This document shows positions 1 to 12,300 of a stretch of 64,000 nt of DNA, piece by piece. Location of the stretch: the NCBI GenBank assembly GCA_963989385.1, contig OZ022501.1:81886979-81950978 (forward strand). Reading direction: 5' to 3'. The position numbers were made by a program, and so were the translations under genes. Position 1 is the stretch's first letter; every line of letters starts with the position of its first letter. The stretch comes from Ctena decussata. Its lineage: Eukaryota > Mollusca > Bivalvia > Lucinida > Lucinidae. The notes below the pieces were generated by a model, which was given only the letters and a program-made list of their open reading frames with translations, did no database searches and was not told the DNA's origin.

Positions 1-446
1 CAAGTTTGGTGAAATTCCATCCATTGGTTCAAGAGATATCATGGGTACAAGAAATTGTCATCTAATTCCTGCAGTGACCTTGAAAATAAGGTCAAGGTAA
101 CCAACACCTAATCAGCTCTTAAACATGTCCCAAAGATATACCCATGCAAGTTTGGTGAAATTCCACCCATTGGTTCAGGAGATTTGTGCATACAAGAAAT
201 TTTTAGTGCCATTTAAGTCCTCCTGTGACCTTGAAAATGAGGTCAAGGTCACCAAAATCTAATCAGCTCTTAAGCTTGTCCCAACGATATATCCATGCTA
301 GTTTGGTGAAATTCCATCAATTGGTTCAAGAGATATCGTGCATACAAGAGTGTGACGCCGACGCCGACGCACCGGGAATCGCACTGAAAACAATATGTCC
401 CCCCTCACCTTTGGTGGGGGGACATTCACCTTTGGTGGGGGGACAT
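1..446. mobile_element. Tandem-core element G (pearl/DINE-like), right end with hairpin
   Basis: Units of about 146-151 bp repeat (the CAAGTTTGGTGAAATTCC phase at 1, 147 and 298). They are followed by a GACGCCGACGCC tract and a terminal hairpin TATGTCCCCC...CACCTTTGGTG...GGGGGACATA whose second arm is duplicated (410-446). The left end is outside the window. It lies in or downstream of BRIX1. Confidence 0.7.
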
Positions 447-585
447 AATTACAAATATTACTGGAATACCTCAAGTGCAATAAAATGATATTGTCTCTCA
501 CAGAGCATTTCTGTTGCAACAGCTATGAAGCTGTAGGAAATTAAAGGTATTACTGGAATTTTGTATTTCCATAACAACAAGCAAT

Positions 586-826
586 TTGAGCTGTGACACT
601 ACAAAACCAACAAAGTGGCATGAATGCCCAGCAAAGACTGAGATCAGACTGAGCTTCTGCCCAGTCTGATCAATCTTTGCTGTGCTCTTAAAGGGTAGCT
701 AAGAACCTAAGCTAGCACCATGAAGTCAGCAAAGACTCTACTCAGACTGGGCGGATGCCCAGGCTGATCTGAGTCTTCTCTGGGCAAACATGCCACTTTG
801 TTGGTTTTGTGGTGTCACAACTCATT
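586..826. mobile_element. Foldback MITE, family M1, copy 1
   Basis: Terminal inverted repeats GTGACACTACAAAACCAACA and TGTTGGTTTTGTGGTGTCAC. Inside are inverted AGACTGAGATCAGACTGAGC-like arms around an AAAGGGTAGCTAAG centre. It has no ORF. Confidence 0.75.
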
Positions 827-975
827 TATACTCTTTGTCTGTAAGTTAATGAACAGAAATTGCCACAAGGTCACAAGAAACACACAGAATACTAATTAAA
901 TACTATTCCTATCCATTAAAGCTCCATGTGCAACATCTCCATGCCTTACCTTGTTACAGACTTTAAAATGTATGA

Positions 976-1204
976 CTGAGCCCTGACATGACAAAACAAA
1001 CAATGTGCGCCCAGGGGTGACTCAGATAAGCCTGAGCATCTGCCCAGTCTGATCAGTCTTCACTGTGAGCACAGAGGTAGCTTAGACTCTTAGCTACCCT
1101 TTAAGCTCACAGGGTAGATTGATCAGACTGGGAGGATGCCCTGGTCTGAGTCTTCAAAAGGTGCACATGCTACTTTGTTGGTTTTGTCGTGACACAGCTC
1201 ATAT
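976..1204. mobile_element. Foldback MITE, family M1, copy 2
   Basis: Same family as 586-826: TGACATGACAAAACAAACAA at the left and TTGTTGGTTTTGTCGTGACA at the right, with a TAGCTACCCTTTAAG centre. Confidence 0.72.
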
Positions 1205-1232
1205 GCGTATATTTACAACTGTCAACATTATC

Positions 1233-1569
1233 ACAGTATAATATTCAAACAATCTACAGCACTATACAAACAAGCATTCAGAAATAATTGAATTATTTTC
1301 CTTCCTTCACCAGATAAATACAGGTAAAATCTCTCAAGCTGCAGAATGCTACACCTCACCAGTCTGCACTCTGACACAAAACAGACTGAAACCAGAATAC
1401 TCAATGAAGGACATGTAGCCAGACACCACAGAAGCAGGAAAATTAATGCCTGTCTTGTTATTGCTAGTTGCTGGCAAGACAATCAGAACTGCCTACTGAT
1501 GGGGTGATTTAAATCAAATCCCAACATGTATGTTCTGCAGAGTAAAAAGATAATTTCAGCAATGATTAC
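1233..1569. other. BRIX1 intronic sequence, nothing recognised
   Basis: No conserved exon, repeat or RNA could be supported here. The short minus-strand reading frame at 1231-1482 has no recognisable protein features. Confidence 0.5.
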
Positions 1570-1705
1570 CAATTTCTGCTAAGGATCCATCCTCTTCTAG
1601 GATTTGGTAATTTCTGAACCAGATTCTATTATCAGCTACAGAGAAGGTGAACACATGATCTAGAAATGGCTGACTTTTCGGGTGATGATTTGGAGTACTG
1701 AAAAC
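1570..1705 (-). CDS. BRIX1: BRIX1 exon 8 (last exon in the window)
   Basis: Codes VFSTPNHHPKSQPFLDHVF through NRIWFRNYQILEEDGSLAEI plus one base of a Gly codon, the second half of the Brix domain. Acceptor TTATTTCAG, donor ATTG|GTAATC. The next expected block (RFVLNLIKIFQGSFGG in relatives) was not found between 1 and 1569. Confidence 0.94.
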
Positions 1706-4700
1706 CTGAAATAAGATTAACTGACCGAGATCAGGCCCGGAGGTTATAAAACTTGAGTGCATTCTCAAACTCAAAATAAAGCACACTGATTGGCTGCTTC
1801 TGAGCACATGCTCGGAAGCAGCCAATCAGTGTGGTTTATTTTGAGTTTGAGATTATACTCAAGTTTTATAACCTCGGACCAAGATTAGTGATTCAGAGCT
1901 CTAGTTAAGAGGGGTTTTTGATGATAATTGAGGGATATTTTTTCTTATTTCTTATTTAAACCTTATGTTGTGACCCCTCTTCTGACCGTCTCGACGAGAC
2001 GGTTCAGATGAGGGGTCACAACATATGTTTTTATGCAGAAATAACAAAAAATATCCTTAAATTTTACCAAATATTCCCTCTTATCTAGAGCTCTGTGATC
2101 AATACTATAAGTAACTTTCAAGGGTGTGAGGTGCTAGTAGAAAAATCCATCATGCGGGTCACTGTTTTAAAGCAGGAGGCTTGCTGAGTGATGCTAAACA
2201 GTGATCAAGTGAGACCACTTTTTCTGTCTGCTCCTCACACCCATGATAGATATATTTTCTTATAGCTGATTAACTTGTTGTCAGGCAGATACGAATATTA
2301 ACTCACTGCGGCTTCGCCATCGTGAATTGATAGCTTGTAATCTGCCCTCCAACAAAATGTGTTAATCAGCCATAATTCACAGGGGAGGAAAAATCATTTC
2401 TTAAAAAAAAATCAACATGTTCAATTTTTAGGATGATTACCATAACTGGTTCAGGAATATAAATCTTTTGGGTAACTACCGTAACTAGGATCAGAGCTTA
2501 TGTTTTACCATACCTCTGTTATATCATTTAATTCAGCAACATATGACTAGTCTCTCAAGTCCAGTACCAAACAGCTCAATACCATACCAGTTCATATGGA
2601 GTCTGTAAGAGCAGTCGTGAGAGGTTCGTAGTGGTCCAATGGATAGAGACACTTGGTTATGGTGCAGAAAGTTGCAGGAAAATTGTGAGATCGCGCACGG
2701 GTTTCCACATCTGACGACTGGAAAACTCTCAGTCAATCCAGCAGTAAATTGGTACCTGCTTTTAATTAGGGAAGGATAAGGCAGCAAAAGGAGAGGGATG
2801 GACTCCGCCTTTCATATGCTGTGCCCAAGACCTAGCTCCAACCCCCATTGCCCCTACAGCTACTAGACTATGATAAACCTTTATTTTACTTTTAAGAACA
2901 GTCTGATCAGGTACTGCACTGCTTGCCAACAATTCTATAAAACATACCATGGCCCAGCTGTTCAAATAATTGTAAGCTCACATTTTGTCATCTAACAATG
3001 CCAGAGTTTTTATTTACACTACCTTTGAAAATGTAACATCTCAACATCTCATTAACTAACAACATTGTCAGTTCTGAACAACAAGGCCCACTTACTAGTA
3101 GTGCAAATGGATATAGAAGGAGTCATTACAGAATTGGATGCAATGTCCCAATATTTCAGTCCAGACAAGACAAAACCAACAAAGTGGCATATGCACTCTG
3201 ACTCAGCCAAGACTCAGATCAGCCCGGGTAATTGCCCAGCCTGGCCAGAGTCTTTGCTGTGCTTTTAAAGGGTAGCAAAGGGTCCAAGCTAGCTCCATGC
3301 AAATAGAAAAGACTCTGATGAGACTGAGCAGATGCTCAGGCTGATCTGAGTCTTTTCTGGGCACAGATGCCACTTTGTTGGTTTTGTCGTGTACGGCTCA
3401 TTTATGTCCGTCCATATGGTAAATAGACTTTTATTGTTTGTACCTGAATAAAAAGCTCTTTCATGAGATTCCAGTGTGGCTCTTTATCAAATGCCTGAAA
3501 ATAAAAGGAATGTTCAAAAGTTAGAGACAAAACCGACAAGATAAAAGCAAGCCTACCATTGTTTACTTATGAAAGGCTGATGTATGCTACGCTAGATAAT
3601 GCATAACACATAACAAGAATTCTGCAAAGCCGGTGTCTGGTCTGGCTGTCTGCCCATTGTCACTTAACACTTAGCTAAACTAGAAAACTTGATGCAAAGT
3701 TTATGCAACCACCACCAACACCAGAAAAGTACCACCTATGTCTTTCTTATGCTAGTCACAGATGAGACAAAAAAGGAATGTCACAGCTTATGATTTTATG
3801 ATGCTTTAAAAAGTTCAATCTCATTTAAAATATTGTGGACTTCTTCTGTGAACTCAAAACTTCTTGAGATGGTTTTAATGGGTACACTTTCAGGGGAAGT
3901 AACCGTGCCATTTATATATTTGCCTCCCTTTACCAATGAGATCAGCTTTTAGAGTAGATCCTATTTTGGGGGGCTTTGTCATATAGAAAGTCACTCAAGT
4001 TGTCTTCTAAGAAAAATGGTGGAAAAGGTGTATTCATACACGTTAAATTTTATGTACGAGTATGACATAAATGCAACTATACCAAATTTAGTGCGACAGA
4101 CATGCATTTTGGTATTTAACTTCTTCAGTGTCGCTAAATCCCAAAAGTTTGAGAGAAAAAGTTGATGGGCAGGTCTCAGCAGGCCACATGCAGCCCTCTT
4201 GGAGCCCCATTTCTGAAGCATTCTGCAAGACACAGTAGCTGTAGACATCAGGTAAGAGACGCCAACTGGAGGGAGTGCAGGCATCCTCCCCTGAGCCACC
4301 TCAAACTTTATATAACAGATAAAACAGGTACTATGAATGATTATGAATGATTCAAAAGCTTACTTTGTCAAAAGAAAGCAAAGGTCTTGATCCTTTTAAA
4401 CAGTTCCCTGTCATTTTCAACTCTTGCATAGTATGAACTGAAAAAGAAATCATGTAAACTTAAAATTCTGGCCCAGTTGTTCAACACTAACAATGTCTTT
4501 ACTTAACAAGATGTTAAATTTTCAAATGTATTATGCATAAAACCTCAGCTTTTTTTTTTTTGCCAAGAAAACGTGAGAAAATTGCAGTGCAAAAGCTTCT
4601 CGCAATTTTTCAGCAAAAAATATACCGCAACTGAGTTTGTGAGTATTCTCCTATTAACCATGCTACTGTAAAACTTAAACGGGTGTTAACTTGATTTTGG

Positions 4701-5551
4701 CAGTAAAGACACAAACTGCTAAAATAAATGTCTACAAGAATTCAGTTTTTACTATCTCTACATGAACTAACATACATCTTAGCCTGTGAAGTTGCTCAAA
4801 TATGCCATTCTCATAAACTTACAAAAAATTAATACTGCAGCTACAGAGAGATAGCAGTTTACAAACAAAATGCAAAATCACACTTTCAATTTTTAGAAAA
4901 TGACTGGAAAATGCGCAGAATTTCAGATGAAAAAGAGCAAGCAAAACAGTGTAAAAAGACCAAAATTATCAAAATTAAGGTTCTGTCATTATAGTAAGCA
5001 TAACTCTTCATTTGTATAGATGCATGGCAATAAACCGAAATGAGATTATATATTCTCAGCCTTAAGCTGGTTAGATATATACATATATATTTACCATTTT
5101 CCACTAGAAATTTGACAGAAGGCCCTCTAGGGCAGTTTGACAACCTGCAAAAATAAAGTAAAGAATTCTTCATTCCAATCTCAGCAAGTTCAATATTTCA
5201 GAACTTTATCAGAACTTGACAAAAATCTGAAAGCTAAATACCGTAGACCCCAACTGGCTTGCACATTTCATTTGGATCTACACTATTCGAAACAGTTTCT
5301 AATAGCGTTTGTTGAGAAAGTAAATGTTTAACCCTTAATGCGCCAAAAAGCAGACGACAAAATTTACGCCTGCAGAAATTTAAAAAAATGTTTTGTTCAA
5401 GCTATATCATATTGAGAATTCAAAGACTATAGGGCAAACAGTGTGGATCCAGATGAGGTGGCTCATTATGAGCCACCTAATTGGGATCTACACTGTTTGC
5501 AAATTCAACAATTTTTCATTTTTGGTGTTTGAAGGGTTAAAGACAAGAAAC

Positions 5552-5582
<31 letters not shown>

Positions 5583-8500
5583 AGAAAATGTGTTTATGAA
5601 ACACTATGCCCCCAACCTTATGCTTGCCTCTAAGGGGGTTCATCCCATAATTTATAAGTCAGAAAGGTGTATTAACCGGTTCATCTACATCTTAGTCTGT
5701 AACTGTATGCCAAATACAAGGAACAAAGCTTGAGCAGTTCTTTGGATGTTTTGTTCACAAGCTCGCTTATTTTTCATGTACATGCCACACATAAAATTTC
5801 AACTCCCTATCTCTAACGGTTCTTGACTGTATGTACAGGTTCTTTTATACCACAGGCTTCAATGCACTAAGTCAAAAAAGGGGCTTAAAGTCAAAATTAA
5901 CAAATTGTTTTCAACAGTTGAATGGGTCATCTACACCTTGGACAATATCTTCCTGCAAAAAATCATGATCCTAAAATCAGGGGCTCTCAAGATATTTTGT
6001 TAACAAGGTTCCATAGGCTTAAATGCACTAAGCTGAAAAATGGGCATAACTCAGTCAAAAATTCACGATTTTTTTTCAAAAGTTAATCAGGTCATCTACA
6101 CCTTGGGCAATGTCTTCTTGCAAAATATCGTGATCCTAGCATCAGGGGTTCTTGAGATATTTTGCTAACAAGGTTCCATAGGCTTACAATGCACTAAGTT
6201 GAAAAAGGGGCATAACTCGGTCAAAAATTCACGATATTTTTTCAAAAGTTAATCAGTTCATCTACTTCATAGGCAATGTCCTTCTGCAAAATATCATGAT
6301 CCTAGCATCAGGAGTTCTCGAGATATTTTGCTAACAAGGTTCCATAGGCTTACAATGCACTAAGTTGAAAAAGGGGCATAACTCGGTCAAAAATTCACGA
6401 TATTTTTTCAAAAGTTAATCAGTTCATCTACACCTTGGGCAATGTCTTCCTGCAAAATATCATGATCCTCGCATCAGGAGTTCTTGAGATATTTTGCTAA
6501 CAAGGTTCCATAGGCTTACAATGCACTAAGTTGAAAAAGGGGCATAACTCGGTCAAAAATTCACGATTTTTTTTCAAAAGTTAATCAGGTCATCTTCACC
6601 TTGGGCAATGTCTTCCTGCAAAATATCATGATCCTAGCATCAGGGGTTCTTGAGATATTTTGCTAACAAGGTTCCATAGGCTTACAATGCACTAAGTTGA
6701 AAAAGGGGCATAACTCGGTCAAAAATTCATGATATTTTTTCAAAAGTTAATCAGTTCATCTACTTCATAGGCAATGTCCTTCTGCAAAATATCATGATCC
6801 TAGCATCAGGAGTTCTCGAGATATTTTGCTAACAAGGTTCCATAGGCTTACAATGCACTAAGTTGAAAAAGGGGCATAACTCGGTCAAAAATTCACGATA
6901 TTTTTTCAAAAGTTATTCAGTTCATCTACTTCATAGGCAATGCCTTCCTGCAAAAAATCATGATCCTAGCATCAGGGGTTCTTGAAATATTTTGCTAACA
7001 AGGTTCCATAGGCTTACAATGCACTAAGTCAAAAAGGGGCATAACTCTAGAAATACATGACCAGTGGAAAAAAGAAAAAATATGTGTCTGCTTATTTTTC
7101 ATGTAGATGCCACATATAAAATTTCAAGATCCTAGCATTAAGGGTTCTTGAGTTTCCAAGCTGCTTAAAAGTGTTACGGACGGACAGACGGACAGACGGA
7201 CAGACGGACGGACGGACAGGCCCAAACCAATATGCCCCCTCAACTTCTCCGAAGTTGGGGGCATAAAAAAAAAAAAAAAGAGCCAAGAAAAGTTGGGAAC
7301 ATAAATACAATCAGAAAGGTCATCCCTACATCTCATCCAGAAAAAGTAACGCAAATCAAAAGTTGTCATTCCACACAAAGCCAGGGCTCTAGATGAGATT
7401 TTTCTCCATAATACATACACTGTGGTATCTTGTTAAAACCTCAACAGGGTGACCCTTATGATCTTTTATAGAGAAAAAAGGAAATCATTCAAAATCAAAG
7501 TCGTGCAGGGCTGATCTTAAGGCAAGACCAAAACTTTTTTTCAAGTTTTGGTGGTGGTGGTGAAGGAAAGTGGGGGAGCTAATGAGCTAAGAAAATACTA
7601 CACTGGAGCGCCGTTATACCGCGGACCGATATATCGCGGTAATCGGTATAACGCGGTTGTCCTGTGGCTCCCAAATTTTTTCTACAGATCGCGGATTTTT
7701 CGGCGGTTTCCGTAGGTGTTCACGACATTGGAATAGAAAATAACCATTAAAAGTTAATTGGGCTGTTTACATAATTTTAATCAACAGCGTGTCAAAAGTT
7801 ATTACAGACAATCAAAACGTCGGTTGTCTTGCCAAGGTGTGAAAGACTTCGATAATTAGCGCATATCACGTGTCACCAATAAGCGAAGGTCACCTCATAT
7901 ACACAATACACAAGCCGACGCTCAGGAAAAAGGCTGTGCGTAGCAGTCACTGATTACTTCCAAAGAAAACATTATAAAAGAATTTTACAAATGAAAAAAA
8001 AAAAAAAGCTTAAACCCGATTTGGTTATCTGTAGGCTGCTTAGTGTTTTTTAGGCGACGTCAGTACTCGTGCAAATAAGTATATTTTATTCGTCCGAAGG
8101 TACCTTTTTGCAAGTGTATATACAAGGGAATTAACTCGAACAAGTACTTTCGCTCAATCGGACATCCTTGTCGATATAGGTTTAATTCAGGATACGGAAT
8201 TGGCCGATGTGTTACGATTGTACTTTCGCTTTGTAAATGGTTTTCAACCGTTTTTGCAGCGCATTTTTCACAATAAGTAAGAACATAGGGACTGAAAGCT
8301 TACTTCAGCGATGACTTTCGTTGTGTCAGGTAAGCAGTAAACATGTCTATCTACCTCGTAAGGGCTAAATAAGCGCTACGAACATGTAAACATGGGGTTT
8401 TACATTAGTGGGTGGGGTATTTCTGTGAAGATCGTTATTACGCGTGACCACTTATAACGCTGTACGATTTTATGTCTCCCCACACCCGCGTTATAACGGC

Positions 8501-9332
8501 GCTCCAGTGTACCATTTCTTTTCTTAATTTTTTAAAACTTCCTTAGCTGTACTTCTCAATAAGTTCCAGTGCTGCCCAGAGAACAGCTCTCATCAAATAC
8601 TCACATTATGGTAAGTCTTATTAAAGACTTGTCCATTTGCTATGTCTCATAAGTAGTGAATGAACTCGGGTTTAACATCTCACCACCAACTAGGTCATGC
8701 GGAGAAGGGACATCGGTTTTAGGTCTAATCCGAAAGACCGGAGAAGCGGGGCTCAATCATGCGATCTCTGGATTGGAAGTCTAGCGTGTTATCCACTACA
8801 CTACCACTGCTCCTACTCTCTTCAGTAGTATTTTTCCAGTCTGTTTTAAGATACGATAGGTCTGAGCAGGCAGTGCAGACCCAGATCAGACTGCTCATAC
8901 AGTCACATCTGGGCTTTCAATGTTTGCCATTCCAGGTGCATGTTATGGATGCATAACTGCATTGTAAAACCAAACTGCTCCATTTTTAGGACAAATATGG
9001 TAATTATTTTTAGCCTCCCAATTTTGAGAAATTTTCTGATAATCATGTCAGCAAAATTCTTACCACATGTAAAGGTCTTGTTTCTTTTTTGCCTCAAAGA
9101 AAATACATTTACTGCAGTTCTTCATCTCACACATCTGAAAAATAATCAAACAAAATTGTTTTTAAGGGGTATTGGTACACATCCATATTTTTCCACCATT
9201 TTTACAATGGGAAACAACTTTTGTGACTTCAAGTTTACTTCCCTGAATGATGATATGCTTCCCAAAAAAAAAAACAGTCATCTATATGAGAAGCAAATTC
9301 TTTCCTTTTAGAGTAGACTCCGTGCACGCCCT

Positions 9333-9370
<38 letters not shown>

Positions 9371-12300
9371 CTAAGAAAGGGATGGATGGACAACTTGACA
9401 GGCAAGGAAAGAACCAGAACAGATGACCAATACAAGTGTACCACCACCTCCTTCACTTATACAATATGATGAGTTACACACTGTTCCTGTCAAATTTCTT
9501 TGAGGAAAGCTTCTGTTCAATCATTTCTGTGATTTTTCACTTAAGCCAGACATTCCAAAGACCAATATGGATGGTCTGGCAAATTCTGTCAATAAATGAA
9601 CGGAAACCAAGTGCTCACAGGAATATGTACATGTACAATGGATGTACAGACTCTTCATGGCCAACCAGAAAACTTAACACTCCATCACTAACCCCTAGAG
9701 GTGTATAATTCATAAATTTCCCATTTATAGAATCAGTCTAGAGACTAGGGTAGGCTTTATTCTTCTTCTTGTCATTTGGGTTTACAATGAGCGATCAAAC
9801 CACATTTTCTGAGGAGAATTCCCCTTAAAGCACCAAAAACAAAAATAGTCAAATTTTCAAACAGGCTAGATCCAATGGAGGTGGCTCATCATGAACTGTT
9901 TCATCTGGATCTATGTGTTTAAATTTCAATGTCATATCAAGGGTAAAAATTAACAGTAGCAAGTAGCACATCTGCAATCTAAAAATCTTGTTTGCCACCT
10001 GAAGTAAAACTGGGTAGCAAAAAGTTGCTGCCTAGGAATTCTTTAGTTAAAGTAAATTTCTTCAAAAAAAAAAAAACAAAAAAAAAACGCCTAATTTCAT
10101 TAAAATACTGCTTCTGTGTCTGTGTCTGAGACTTAACACAATTCCGTAAGGTCAAAGGCATTATCAATGCCTTGACCTTACAGAATTTTGTTTGGTCATA
10201 AATCTGACAACTGTTGAGTGGCAAGAGGACTAGTTTTTGGCCTCCAGTTTTTGCTACCAGGTATGCGAGTTTTGCTGCTAGCTTTTATATCAGCTCAGAC
10301 AAAACAGTTTATGAAATTTAATAGATGAAGATGATACAGCTCATGAAATTTTATATATGAAGATGGATATAGCTCAGACAAAACATTTTATGAAATTTAA
10401 GGGACATAAATTTTGTTGTTTGCTTATTTGGCACTTTGAGGAGTAGCAAGAATTATCTCACAATTATCATCAAGTATGTGTCTTTTTTCAGCTCTGAAGA
10501 AATAATTTACCTCATTCACAACAAACAATTTATCTTTTCTGTCCATTTTTGACTCTGAAAATATATATGAAACAGTCATGTATATAAAATGTATACAGAT
10601 GTGTTCTGTCCTTGTTCTTGTTTGAAATTCTTTTTTTTTTGTAAGGAGTTTGTTAGAAACCCTCTAATTCAAAACAAATAATGAAATTAAAAAAAATACA
10701 TGTTTAGATGAATTTATATGTCTACCATTTCAAGCAAATGCTAATTTTCATGCTGTTATCAGATTCATGCTTGATAAAATCTCAACTCTTCATGTACAGT
10801 CAACTCCCGATATATCGAACACTGATATCTCAAAGTATCTTCTTATATCAAAGAAAATATTTCCTATTTTTACATACATTTCAACTCCTGTTATCTCAAA
10901 CTACTGATATCTCAAAGTAAATTTTCTGGTACCAGAAAATTTACTTTGAGATATCAGTAGTTTTGGCATAAGTACGACTTCGAGATATCGAGAGTTGACT
11001 GTATTACCTATGAGCTGTATCATGATTCAGGGATCAATTTTCCTAATCATGTACAAAATCAGCCTGAGCATTTGCACAGTCTGATCAGTCCTCTGTTTTT
11101 GCTTATAATGATCTATGGATCTTCATATATCTACAATGTGACCAGAACATGAATTGCATGAAATAAGGTGTCTTGTCTGTCAGCTGACTGTCTAAAAACA
11201 GAGCTAAAACGAAAAAGTTTACTCCGTAGCCAGCAGCAGCCAGAACTGTAATACATATGTGATATGTCTAGCTTCTGTTAGTCACAGGCATGACAAATAT
11301 TTGTCCAAACTGCATAGATTCACTGACGATTTGTGCTTCACCATTCACACATGCTATAAGAAAGCTATTCCTCATGGCACAACTAAGGGAGAGTCGGGTA
11401 ACTTCAGACAGGCAGATAAATACGGACATAAAATTGCAAACAGTGAAAATTGAGATGAGACAGCTCATCAGGATTTTCTCTGTTTGGCCAGTTAATTTTT
11501 GTTTTAGTTCCAAACAACTGACATATATAGGAAACAATGTCAGTGTCCGAATTTACCCGCTGTCCAAAGTTACCCAATTCTCCCCTATTCAATGGCAGAA
11601 TTGCTTACCCTGAAAGTGAACCCATTCCCCTTTTAAATATCCTACTATGCTAAAACCTTTATTTCTTTCCACCTACATCCAGTAATTTTTTAATAAAAAA
11701 TCATGTACCTTTCTTACACAGAGCTCTAGGAAAGATGGGGTTATGATGATACTTTTGAAACATGTTTTTATTTACTAATGTATATTGTGTTCTCTTCCCA
11801 CACTAGAACTGATTCACTGACATACAGCAATTGTATGACTCCTCATTAGAACTGCCTCACTGACATACATCAACTGTATGACTCCTCATTAGAACTGCCT
11901 CACTGACATACATCAACTGTATGACTCCTCATTAGAACTGCCTCACTGACATACAGCAATTGTATGACTCCTCATTAGAACTGCCTCATTGACATACATC
12001 AACTGTATGACTCCACATTAGAACTGCCTCACTGACATACATCAACTGTATGACTCCACATTAGAACTGCCTCACTGACATACATCAACTGTATGACTCC
12101 ACATTAGAACTGCCTCACTGACATACACCAACTGTATGACTCCTCATTAGAACTGCCTTACTTACATACATCAACTGTATGACTCCTCATTAGAACTGCC
12201 TCACTGACATACATCAACTGTATGACTCCACATTAGAACTGCCTAACTGACATACATCAACTGTTTGACTCCTCATTAGAACTGCCTCACTGACATACAT